Shown: in pieces, positions 1-6,631 of the stretch
Numbering within the stretch: the stretch's first letter is position 1
Layout of the letters: every line of letters begins with the position of its first letter
Source: Gemmatimonadota bacterium
Lineage (GTDB): Bacteria > Gemmatimonadota > Gemmatimonadetes > Gemmatimonadales > GWC2-71-9
Length of the DNA: 64,000 nucleotides
Reading direction: 5' to 3'
Assembly: GCA_003222195.1 (NCBI GenBank)
Contig: QHVB01000027.1
Location: forward strand, 62,001-126,000
Notes under the pieces: model-generated
Told to the model about the DNA's origin: nothing
The model's database searches: none
The model's input: only the letters and a program-made list of their open reading frames with translations
Made by a program: the position numbers and the translations under genes

Positions 1-1065
1 CGGCGCGCCTGCCTTCGCGAGGAAGGTCATGAGGGCGGCCACGATCAGGATCGCCTCGAATCCCTCACGAATCAGCAGGAAGAACGAATTGACGAACAGG
101 CTGGCCCCGGACGGGCGATCCGCGACGACCCGCTCCGCGCGCTCCAGGTCCGCAAGCAGCCGCTCGCGAATGGTATGCCGTTCCGCGTCATCGGCCTTGA
201 GGGCGCGCGTCCGGAGCCAGGCGAAATTCCCTTCGACCTCGCTGGCGAGCCCGGGATTCTTGGCGCGAATCGCGGTCTCGACCTGCTCGAATGTCATGTA
301 AGCATCGACGGCGATCTTGTCGGAGCGCTCCGCTAGTGCGGAATCGATCTGATGCCGGACGGCCGCGAAAATGGCGGCCGTTGCCGAGCCGCCGTACTGC
401 ATCGCCGCGACATACGACGCCGCCGCCCAGCGGTCTTCGGCGGAGAGGTCCTCGGCGAATTCCGGCATCGCGGTACCGGGAGTGCCGACGGCAATGCGAC
501 GGAAGATGTCGAGCAGCGACTTGTTGCCCATCACCGCCGGATCGGTCAGGTTCGCGGGCGGGGGGCCCTTCACCGATTTCGCTTTCGGTCCGTCACCGCG
601 CCCCGATTCCCCGTGGCATGCCGCGCACCGCTCACGGTAAACAACGGCGCCGCGTTCGAGCGACGGAGGCTGGGTGGGCAACGGTTCAACGACCTTGGGG
701 CCACCCGCCGCGGCGGTGATGAACGCGACCAGGCTATCGGTAACGCGGTTTACAGAATCCGGAGGGGCGAGCGAATCGAGGAGCTGCGCGATGCGCGTCA
801 GAGTCTGTCGCGACCTGGCACGCGCGGCGTGCGGCAGCCCCGGAACATCGAACTGCGCCTGTTGAACGAAGAGCCTAGCCTCGTCCACTTCCTCCGGCTG
901 GGTGATCTGACCGCCGGCCGGGACTACCCCGAGGGCGTACTCCTTGGCGGCGAGGGAGGCGGCGGCCACGACCCGCCGCGCCAGGGCCAAAGAATCAGTC
1001 GCCTGCCCCGCGAGTGGCTGAGCAAGGCAGGCGCTGAGAACCAGGGAGATGCTGCCGAACCGCAC
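1..1065 (-). CDS. Cytochrome c-FTR1 family iron permease (partial, runs off the left edge)
   Basis: Reading from a GTG at 1065 gives an open frame to the window edge. Residues 1-13 form a short hydrophobic leader ending LSAC, a possible lipobox. Around residue 120 is CAACH, a class I cytochrome c haem site, followed by a TAMPEF-type methionine region that could give the axial Met. The last visible residues contain REGFE inside a hydrophobic stretch, which matches the REXXE iron-binding motif of FTR1/EfeU permeases. FTR1 proteins move ferric iron across the inner membrane after oxidation of Fe(II); a fused haem domain could be the electron acceptor (inference). The rest of the membrane domain lies outside the window. 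The gene starts 32 bp after acpS on the same strand and is probably the last visible member of that operon. The start is uncertain because no Shine-Dalgarno sequence is visible. Confidence 0.8.
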   Translation of the reverse strand, partial: MRFGSISLVLSACLAQPLAGQATDSLALARRVVAAASLAAKEYALGVVPAGGQITQPEEVDEARLFVQQAQFDVPGLPHAARARSRQTLTRIAQLLDSLAPPDSVNRVTDSLVAFITAAAGGPKVVEPLPTQPPSLERGAVVYRERCAACHGESGRGDGPKAKSVKGPPPANLTDPAVMGNKSLLDIFRRIAVGTPGTAMPEFAEDLSAEDRWAAASYVAAMQYGGSATAAIFAAVRHQIDSALAERSDKIAVDAYMTFEQVETAIRAKNPGLASEVEGNFAWLRTRALKADDAERHTIRERLLADLERAERVVADRPSGASLFVNSFFLLIREGFEAILIVAALMTFLAKAGAP

Positions 1066-1096
1066 GGGAGGAAAGTAGAGTAATTTTGTCGGGAAT

Positions 1097-1483
1097 TCAA
1101 TCTGTTGACAGTACAGCGATTGCGATGGCCGCCTCGTGGGTATGGGAAAGGGACAGAAGGACACGTTTCACCCGGAGCTCCCGGGCACGATTGGCGGCCA
1201 GTCCGGTGAGCTCCACGTCCGGACGACCGTCGGGCGCCCGCGTCACCTCGATATCGCGCCAGCCAATCCCCCGGGCGGCATCACTGCCCTGTAGCGCCTT
1301 ATAGACCGCTTCTTTGGCGGCGAGCCGCACGGCGACATGCTCGGCGGGATCGGGGCGTGAGCGGCAGTACTCGGCTTCCGCCGGCGTGAGCAATCGGTCG
1401 AAGACGTGCGCGCCCTTGTCGGCGAGCATCGCGCGAGCGCGCGACACCTCGACCAGATCGACGCCGACGCCGATCGCGCTCAG
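1097..1483 (-). CDS. acpS: Holo-[acyl-carrier-protein] synthase
   Basis: AcpS transfers 4'-phosphopantetheine from CoA to the serine of acyl carrier protein. From residue 4 the protein reads IGVGVDLVEVSR, the N-terminal strand carrying the Mg-binding Asp, and later RLAAKEAVYKAL, which holds the second catalytic acidic residue. At 128 residues it has the usual length of the family. No ATG, GTG or TTG lies at the expected N-terminus; the open frame continues upstream only through the neighbouring gene. The best candidate is a CTG at 1483 that overlaps the TGA of the preceding gene (CTGA), the same geometry as the ATGA and GTGA junctions elsewhere in this operon. Function is certain; the CTG start is inference. 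Confidence 0.9.
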   Translation of the reverse strand: MSAIGVGVDLVEVSRARAMLADKGAHVFDRLLTPAEAEYCRSRPDPAEHVAVRLAAKEAVYKALQGSDAARGIGWRDIEVTRAPDGRPDVELTGLAANRARELRVKRVLLSLSHTHEAAIAIAVLSTD

Positions 1484-1827
1484 GGCGCCGGCCTCGCGAC
1501 GAAGAGGCGGCGTCGGTAGCGGTGCCCAGCGACATCCACGACGATGATGTAGACGCCGTTCACGACCCTCCGCGATCCTCCGAGCATGAGATCCCAAACA
1601 TATTCGTTGGTCGACGCGGGCACCGTCGTTGTGAACAGCTGCTCGCCGGTAAAGCTGAATACGAAGACCCGAGCGCTGCCCGTGGCCGCGGGCCAGGAGA
1701 TTACGACCTGATTGCTGCGCACCGGGTTCTCAGAGACCTCCGCTCCCGCCCCCGGTGAGGCCTGCGCGGCTGCGGCGGACAAGCCGCAGAGCAACAGCAC
1801 TAGAACCCCAGCTGCGCCGCGAGCCAT
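1480..1827 (-). CDS. Small exported protein made of a FlgD-Ig/T9SS-sorting-like domain
   Basis: The protein has 115 residues. Residues 1-24 are a Sec signal peptide (MARGAAGVLVLLL, cleavage after an AAAAQA stretch). The remainder begins SENPVRSNQVVISWP and ends NGVYIIVVDVAGHRYRRR, a beta-rich pattern typical of FlgD-Ig-like or C-terminal sorting domains at the ends of large secreted proteins of FCB bacteria. Here the domain stands alone, with no passenger before it. The gene overlaps the upstream membrane-protein gene by 28 bp and acpS by 4 bp, so it is translated from the same message. The role is unknown; it could be a remnant of a longer secreted protein or a small periplasmic beta-sandwich protein. 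Confidence 0.7.
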   Translation of the reverse strand: MARGAAGVLVLLLCGLSAAAAQASPGAGAEVSENPVRSNQVVISWPAATGSARVFVFSFTGEQLFTTTVPASTNEYVWDLMLGGSRRVVNGVYIIVVDVAGHRYRRRLFVARPAP

Positions 1828-2549
1828 GCGGGAGCGGGGAGATACCCGCCGAGGATCAGGCCGAGCCAGATGAGGAGCATCGCGAACGGCGTCCAGATCA
1901 CGAAGATCGGCCACAGCGAAGGGCGCCACGCGGCGAGCGCATCGATCTCCGGCGTCCAGCGCGCGCGTTCCTCGTCCACCTCGGCCTCGAGCGCGAGCCA
2001 GGCGGCCTCCAGCCGCCGCGCGACCGTCCGCAGCGCTTCCTGCCATTCGACGTGGGCGTCCTTTTCGAGGACCGACGCGTCGGCGACACGGCCGCCGGCG
2101 GCTTCCAGTGCATCGAGCGCGGCGACGAACGTGGCGCCACCCGCCCCAAGCCGCGCCGCGATCGCCCGCTTCTCCGCGCTGGTCAGCAAATGCCGTCGCA
2201 GGCGGCGGCGCGCCAGTCGCACTTGCCGCGCGGTGCGCGTGATCTCGGCGTCGAGGGCATCGGCGACCCGAGCGCCCGCCCGGCGCACCGCATGCTCCCA
2301 GGCGGCGGCCCATGCGCGGCGGCCAGTTACCTCGAGAATGCGTCCGCGATCCTGGTTCCCTTCGGCTTCACGCGCCGCCGTGGCGCGCCCGTCGCCTCCC
2401 AGCTCGAGCACGCGCGTGGCCAGCTCCTCGCGGATGTCATCGAGCGGAACCCACGGATCGAACAGCCGGCGCGGCACGATGACGCGTCCGAGCGACGGCG
2501 CCAGCTCGGGGACGCGCAGCGGCATCAGCAGTTTCAGTGGCGGATTCAT
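1800..2549 (-). CDS. Unknown protein with C-terminal transmembrane segment(s)
   Basis: The ATG at 2549 overlaps the stop of the CYTH gene (ATGA) and gives 249 residues. I do not recognise the family. Residues 1-200 are soluble, rich in Ala, Arg and Glu and predicted helical, with many heptad-like stretches (for example VRLARRRLRRHLL and LEAAWLALEAEVDEERARW). The C-terminus has a strongly hydrophobic segment, LWPIFVIWTPFAMLLIWLGLI, followed by another apolar stretch, so the protein is probably tail-anchored in the inner membrane with its bulk in the cytoplasm. Its position between a CYTH phosphatase-like gene and acpS gives no firm clue to function. Confidence 0.65.
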   Translation of the reverse strand: MNPPLKLLMPLRVPELAPSLGRVIVPRRLFDPWVPLDDIREELATRVLELGGDGRATAAREAEGNQDRGRILEVTGRRAWAAAWEHAVRRAGARVADALDAEITRTARQVRLARRRLRRHLLTSAEKRAIAARLGAGGATFVAALDALEAAGGRVADASVLEKDAHVEWQEALRTVARRLEAAWLALEAEVDEERARWTPEIDALAAWRPSLWPIFVIWTPFAMLLIWLGLILGGYLPAPAWLAAQLGF

Positions 2550-3130
2550 TCCGGTTTCGGTTCGGCGCGAGAAACCCGCGCGGTGCGACCAGTCCGTTTC
2601 TCGTACGCTTCCTTGAAGTATGGAAGCGACTCCGCCAGGAATAACTCGCGGGGCAGGCCGGTTACCGCGATGGCACGTTCGATTTCGTCTGGCGCGCCCT
2701 CGACTTCGAGCAGCACGTCCATCGCCGGATACCACTCCAGTCGCAGCGTCGCTTCGCCCAGTTTGTACTGCTCGATCGCGCGATCGATGCGCAGCACGAT
2801 CTTGTAACCGAGCCGCCGCAGCACCACGAGCGCCGCCCTGGGGTCATCGACGCGCGACTCCCATTCCTCGCGATGGCGATACCCGTCGCGGTTCCCCACC
2901 GCCCCCTTCCAGCCGAGCACGCCCCATTCGCCGGAGCGATCGGCGGGGTGAAAGACGCGCAGCCGCACGACCTCATCGCGCTTTCTCAAGCGATCCTTGC
3001 GATCGAAACGGCGATCGAGCATCGCGCCGCGATAGACGAGCTCCGCACCTGCGGCCAGTATCGCACTTCGGACCGAGGTCGGGTCGTCCACGCGAGCCTT
3101 GAGCTCGAGCTCGTCCCGGACAACGGTCAC
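2546..3130 (-). CDS. CYTH domain protein (triphosphate tunnel metalloenzyme / class IV adenylate cyclase family)
   Basis: The protein of 194 residues begins with the signature ELELKA (residues 7-12), the ExExK metal- and triphosphate-binding motif of CYTH proteins. Alternating basic residues (RLRKRDEVVRLRV, GWKGAV, REEWE) and a later LEVEG with paired acidic residues fit the eight-stranded tunnel fold. Members hydrolyse thiamine triphosphate or inorganic triphosphate, or make cAMP; sequence alone does not decide which. Translation starts at a GTG at 3130 within the stop of the HAD gene (GTGA), so the two are translationally coupled. The next gene starts in its own stop codon. Confidence 0.85.
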   Translation of the reverse strand: MTVVRDELELKARVDDPTSVRSAILAAGAELVYRGAMLDRRFDRKDRLRKRDEVVRLRVFHPADRSGEWGVLGWKGAVGNRDGYRHREEWESRVDDPRAALVVLRRLGYKIVLRIDRAIEQYKLGEATLRLEWYPAMDVLLEVEGAPDEIERAIAVTGLPRELFLAESLPYFKEAYEKRTGRTARVSRAEPKPE

Positions 3131-3828
3131 GCGAACAGCGCCTCGAGGACGGCCCGCGTGTCGCTCAGGGTCTCGAAGACGTGCGTCGCCTCCGCCGCGC
3201 GCAAGGCCGCCGTGTCGAAGAATCCCGTCGCAACGGCGACCGTGCGCGCCCCCATCGGCCGCGCGCAGGCCACGTCGTCCGGCGTGTCGCCCACGATGAC
3301 CAGATCGGCGCCGGTGAACCGGCGGCCGGTGCGCTCCGCCGCCCGCTTGGCGGCGACCGCCGGCAAGTCCGCCCGGGCGTGCGAGTCGGAGCCAAACGCG
3401 CCGATGGGAAAGCGCGCCGGATCGAGGCCCGCCGAGCGGAGCTTCAGCGCTGCGCCATGCTGCACGTTGCCGGTCAGCAGGCCCACGAGCGCGCGGCCGT
3501 CGGCTTCATAGGGCTCGAGCGCCGCGAGGAGATCCGTGATGCCGGGATACAGCCTGGTGGCCTGCGTCGGCTTCGCGAGCTCAGCGGTGAGCAGCTCGAC
3601 ATAGCGCCGGCACACCGCCGCGATGCGGTCCTCGGAATCACATTCGGGATGACCGGCCAGGGTGAGCAGCTCGCGCACGATCTGCGGATCGGTCTTGCCG
3701 TCGAAGCGATAGCCCTCGATCGGCCCAGCCGTCCCCGTCTCATCGAGCAGGGCGCGATGGATGGCGCGTCTGCCCGCACCATCGGTCCAGAGGAGAGTGC
3801 CGTCGATGTCGAAGAGGATCAGACGCAT
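3127..3828 (-). CDS. HAD-superfamily phosphatase (phosphoglycolate-phosphatase-like)
   Basis: From the ATG at 3828 the protein has 233 residues. It opens with LILFDIDGTLL, the DxDGT nucleophile motif I of HAD phosphatases. LVGLLTGNV supplies motif II (T/S), a Lys lies in the central part, and LVIVGDTPDDVACA is motif IV with paired acidic residues. A helical cap lies between motifs I and II, as in the phosphoglycolate phosphatase (Gph/PgmB) subfamily. The substrate cannot be told from sequence. The ATG is only a few bases after an AT-rich TATTTG, so the gene may have its own promoter downstream of the hairpin that follows the NlpC/P60 gene. It ends by a 4-bp overlap with the CYTH gene. Confidence 0.85.
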   Translation of the reverse strand: MRLILFDIDGTLLWTDGAGRRAIHRALLDETGTAGPIEGYRFDGKTDPQIVRELLTLAGHPECDSEDRIAAVCRRYVELLTAELAKPTQATRLYPGITDLLAALEPYEADGRALVGLLTGNVQHGAALKLRSAGLDPARFPIGAFGSDSHARADLPAVAAKRAAERTGRRFTGADLVIVGDTPDDVACARPMGARTVAVATGFFDTAALRAAEATHVFETLSDTRAVLEALFA

Positions 3829-3848
3829 GACGCAAATATCAGGTGTCT

Positions 3849-3882
3849 GGTGTCGGGTGTCAGGGTCCTGGCACCCGACACC
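3849..3882 (-). repeat. 15-bp-arm hairpin at the NlpC/P60 stop codon
   Basis: The arms at 3849-3863 and 3868-3882 are inverted copies built on GGTGTCGGGTG, with one mismatch and a 4-nt loop (GGTC). The hairpin begins at the TAG of the NlpC/P60 gene and ends 20 bp before the HAD start codon. There is no T-tract on the minus strand, so it is either a weak or factor-assisted terminator, an mRNA-stabilising 3' end, or a REP-like repeat. Confidence 0.65.
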
Positions 3883-4874
3883 TATCCCGGTCTTCGAACC
3901 CCAACCAGGTTCTCGCGCAGTCTTGCCATGCGCGGTTCGTCGCCGAGCAGATTGTCCCCCCCCACGCCGCCGCGCGAGAGGGCCGCATGCACGATCCGTC
4001 CCGCGCCCGCCCACAGCGCCACGTGCGAGACACGCCCCCGTTCCGCAAAGAACAGCAGATCGCCCGCGTCGTAGCCGGCGCCGTCGGCGGACATCGCGAT
4101 CTCCTGCCCTTCGCCAAACTGCTGATCGCTGTCCCGCGGTAGCTTGATGCCGCGCGCGCCGTAAACCGCCTGGACCAGCCCGGAGCAGTCGATGCCCCAT
4201 TCCGTCCGCCCGCCCCAGAGATAGGGTGCGCCGGCGTACCACTTCTGCGCCAACTCGGGGAGCGCGAGATACCGTGCTTCGACACGGAGCTCCTGTTCGC
4301 GCCGCACGCTACCTCCCGCCACCGCCCCGCCCTGCCCATCGGCCAGCTCCACGACGCCACGTCGAAACGCGACCCGCGCACCCGTCGGCAGCCTGCGGCG
4401 ACCATCCGACGTCACGATGTCGGCACTCAGCGAACGGGCGGTGGCGCGCTCCGCCCAGTCCTTGGCCCAGTCGGTGGGACCCGTGGCCACGTATCCCGCG
4501 TGGACCCAAGCGATATAGCCGTCGGGTGCGCGCACGCGCAGCCATTCCTCGCGCCGTTCCAGCACGTCGACGACTTCACCGTGCAGGACCTCCGTGACGC
4601 GCGGGGCCGAGGAACGCGGCTCGCCGAGGAGCGGCGCCAGCGCCGCGGTCGCGATCGCCGCCGGGTCGACGACGCCGTCGGCGGGGGGGATCAGCTCCAC
4701 CTTCTCGACCAGTCCCGCCTCGCCGGCCAAGCGGCGCAGCGCATCGCGCGCGTCGCGGCTCGACGTCACTCCCCCGACTCCCTTCGGCAGCAACGAGATC
4801 TCGAAGACGCCGAGCCGTCCGTCCGGCACCCACTTGCGGCGGATGTCGTCGACCGCGCGTTCGACCTTATCCAT
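3882..4874 (-). CDS. SH3b-NlpC/P60 cell-wall endopeptidase
   Basis: The 330-residue protein has bacterial SH3-like segments in the first two thirds (for example VVDVLERREEWLRVRAPDGY and a WVHAGYV end) and a C-terminal NlpC/P60 papain-like domain. The catalytic Cys lies in GIDCSGLVQ (about residue 230) and the His in VSHVALWAG (about residue 290). Proteins of this architecture, such as YkfC, cleave gamma-D-Glu to diamino-acid bonds in muropeptides. No signal peptide is evident, which fits cytoplasmic or weakly exported muropeptide recycling. The start overlaps the stop of the P1 peptidase gene by 8 bp; the pairing suggests that the two act on related short peptides (inference). Confidence 0.88.
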   Translation of the reverse strand: MDKVERAVDDIRRKWVPDGRLGVFEISLLPKGVGGVTSSRDARDALRRLAGEAGLVEKVELIPPADGVVDPAAIATAALAPLLGEPRSSAPRVTEVLHGEVVDVLERREEWLRVRAPDGYIAWVHAGYVATGPTDWAKDWAERATARSLSADIVTSDGRRRLPTGARVAFRRGVVELADGQGGAVAGGSVRREQELRVEARYLALPELAQKWYAGAPYLWGGRTEWGIDCSGLVQAVYGARGIKLPRDSDQQFGEGQEIAMSADGAGYDAGDLLFFAERGRVSHVALWAGAGRIVHAALSRGGVGGDNLLGDEPRMARLRENLVGVRRPG

Positions 4875-5784
4875 GACGGACCGCGCGCTCGACGGCTTCG
4901 GGAACGACGAGCGAGGCGATCGCCTCGACCTGCAGAGGCGACTTCGCCGGCACGGCCCAGGTGCTCACGGCGAAGATCACATCGCCGTCGAACAACGTGC
5001 CGTAGGGCATGATGCGCCGGGCGAGGGCATCGCTGCCCGACTGCGCGAGAGCCTGCAGCTGCACGCGATCGAGGTCGGCGTTGGTGGCGATCACGGCGAG
5101 CGTCGTGTTGCGGTTCAGGCGGTCGGGATCGCCGAGCGGTGCGCCGCCCTCGGCGAGATAGCGCACGCTGTCGACCGTGCCGGCAATGAGCTCGCCGCGC
5201 GCGTTGCGCACGTCGCCGACCGCGTTCACCACCACGAGCGCCGACACGATCACATCGCCAAACCGCGCCGCCCAGGAGCCGATGCCGGCCGGGACCATCT
5301 TGTCGAGCCCGGCGGCCTTGCTGCACGTGGCCCCGCGGCCCACGCCGACCCGCCCTTCGGCGAAGTCGGCCGTCGCGTTGTCGCACGCGCGATAGGCGTC
5401 ATCCGGACTCGGCCACCCGAGCGGCTTGCCGGCGTTCCCGAGATCGAAGATCACGGCGGAAGGCACGATGGGGATCGTTCCCTTGTCGCCAACCGGCAGG
5501 CCTCGGCCGCGCTCGCGCAACCAGCGCATGACCCCGTCGGCCGCGCCCAGGCCGAGTGCCGATCCACCCGTGAACAGAATGGCGTCGATCCGTTCGACGA
5601 GGTGGCGTGGATCCATGACATCGAGCTCGCGCGTGCCGGTCGCGCGGCCGCGCATGCACACCGCGGCTCGCAGTCCCGTCTCAGGGCCAAGCACGACGGT
5701 GCAGCCCGTGCCGTGCGTTTCAATCGTGGTATGACCGACACTGATGCCGGGGACGGCGGCGAGATTCGTACGCGCTGTGCTCAT
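4867..5784 (-). CDS. P1 family peptidase (DmpA-type L-aminopeptidase/D-amidase)
   Basis: The 305-residue protein begins with GISVGHTT, then FTGGSALGLGAADGV and, near residue 230, NRNTTLAVIATNADL. In the DmpA/BapA family the chain cuts itself just before a Ser or Thr in this last segment, and the freed residue is the nucleophile; here it would be a Thr. Family members release N-terminal residues from small peptides or hydrolyse beta-alanyl or D-amino acid amides. This is the first gene of a minus-strand operon. A TATCTTG element lies 8 nt before the ATG. The adjacent NlpC/P60 enzyme suggests work on cell-wall-derived peptides. Confidence 0.87.
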   Translation of the reverse strand: MSTARTNLAAVPGISVGHTTIETHGTGCTVVLGPETGLRAAVCMRGRATGTRELDVMDPRHLVERIDAILFTGGSALGLGAADGVMRWLRERGRGLPVGDKGTIPIVPSAVIFDLGNAGKPLGWPSPDDAYRACDNATADFAEGRVGVGRGATCSKAAGLDKMVPAGIGSWAARFGDVIVSALVVVNAVGDVRNARGELIAGTVDSVRYLAEGGAPLGDPDRLNRNTTLAVIATNADLDRVQLQALAQSGSDALARRIMPYGTLFDGDVIFAVSTWAVPAKSPLQVEAIASLVVPEAVERAVRHG

Positions 5785-5792
5785 TGACGCGC

Positions 5793-5799
5793 CAAGATA
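5793..5799 (-). promoter_or_regulatory. Putative -10 element TATCTTG for the P1 peptidase operon
   Basis: TATCTTG on the minus strand ends 8 nt before the ATG at 5784. The same heptamer recurs at the same distance upstream of other first genes in this window, which is why it is called. The transcript would have almost no leader. Confidence 0.45.
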
Positions 5800-5820
5800 A
5801 CGTCAGCAACGTTGACGGCC

Positions 5821-6435
5821 ATGACTCCTCCAAAAGTGCCCGCGGATCGCACGACCGTCCTCGTCGTGGACGATGAGGACGGCATCCGGCAAGCGCTCAC
5901 ACGCTTTCTCAGCCGGCTGGGCTATCACGTGGAGGCGGCTGCCAACGCGACGGAGGCGCTGCAGCAGCTATCGGCGCACCACCCGCAGGCGATGCTGTGC
6001 GACATCCGGATGCCCGAGACCAGTGGCGTGGAGCTGCTGCCCAAGGTCCTCGCCCAGGACCCCGATCTCGCGGTCCTGATGCTCACGGCGATCGACGAGC
6101 CTCGCACGGCGATCGAGTGCCTCAAGCTCGGCGCCTACGATTATCTCATCAAGCCGGTGGACCTCGAGGAGCTGGAGTTGTCGCTGCAACATGCGTTGCG
6201 GCAGCGGCAGCTCGAAGTGGACCGGCGCGAGCTGGAGCAGTGGCTGGCGCGCGAGGTGGCGGTGCGCACCCGCGATCTCGAAGAGCGGTCGGCGGCCATC
6301 GAAGACGTCGCGCTGGACGCGCTGGCGGCGGCGCGTGACTGGGAGGGGACCGAGGCGGCGCTGAGCAAGCTCGCCGAAGAGCTCGGCGCGCCGCGCGAGG
6401 AGCTCGTTGCCGAGCTGAAGCGGCGGCGGGGTTAG
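5821..6435 (+). CDS. Response regulator with receiver domain and helical output region (no DNA-binding domain)
   Basis: The protein has 204 residues from the ATG at 5821; an in-frame TTG at 5812 is an alternative. Residues 12-125 form a CheY-like receiver: acidic pocket at D17/D18, phosphoacceptor D61 in CDIRMP, conserved T in MLTAID and K in YLIKPVD. From residue 125 on the chain is helical and charged (LRQRQLEVDRRELEQWLARE), a coiled coil followed by a small helical end, with no helix-turn-helix, GGDEF or phosphatase motif. It may act by protein contact. It is divergent from the P1 peptidase operon. Its stop overlaps that of the zinc-ribbon gene by 4 bp. Confidence 0.85.
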   Translation: MTPPKVPADRTTVLVVDDEDGIRQALTRFLSRLGYHVEAAANATEALQQLSAHHPQAMLCDIRMPETSGVELLPKVLAQDPDLAVLMLTAIDEPRTAIECLKLGAYDYLIKPVDLEELELSLQHALRQRQLEVDRRELEQWLAREVAVRTRDLEERSAAIEDVALDALAAARDWEGTEAALSKLAEELGAPREELVAELKRRRG

Positions 6436-6614
6436 GCTTTGTTGGACTGCGCCTTCAGTTCGCAGGTCTTGCAGCGCGTGACGCCGCGGAAGGTGCAGAT
6501 CAAGCAAATGAACGTCCCGCAGTCCGCGCAGGGGTAACCCTCGGACGCCCGCTCTTCGTTTCCGCACGAACGGCACACCATTCCGTCGTGTTCTTTGAGC
6601 TTGGGTTTATCCAT
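6432..6614 (-). CDS. Small zinc-ribbon protein with four CxxC pairs
   Basis: A 60-residue protein in which four CxxC pairs (CRSC, CADC, CLIC, CKTC) fall within about 35 residues. This is enough for two structural zinc sites of ribbon or treble-clef type. The N-terminus MDKPKLKEHDG is polar, and there is no signal peptide. The function is unknown; such proteins often bind nucleic acid or partner proteins. The ATG at 6614 lies 17 bp after the NtrC-type gene, and TATCTTG sits 5 nt before the ATG, so it may also be transcribed separately. Its TAA shares the four bases TTAG with the TAG of the convergent response regulator. Confidence 0.75.
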   Translation of the reverse strand: MDKPKLKEHDGMVCRSCGNEERASEGYPCADCGTFICLICTFRGVTRCKTCELKAQSNKA

Positions 6615-6619
6615 CGCCT

Positions 6620-6626
6620 CAAGATA
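6620..6626 (-). promoter_or_regulatory. Putative -10 element TATCTTG for the zinc-ribbon gene
   Basis: TATCTTG on the minus strand with 5 nt (AGGCG) before the ATG at 6614. It is identical to the element upstream of the P1 peptidase gene. It lies between the NtrC-type stop and the zinc-ribbon start. Confidence 0.45.
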
Positions 6627-6631
6627 GCAGC

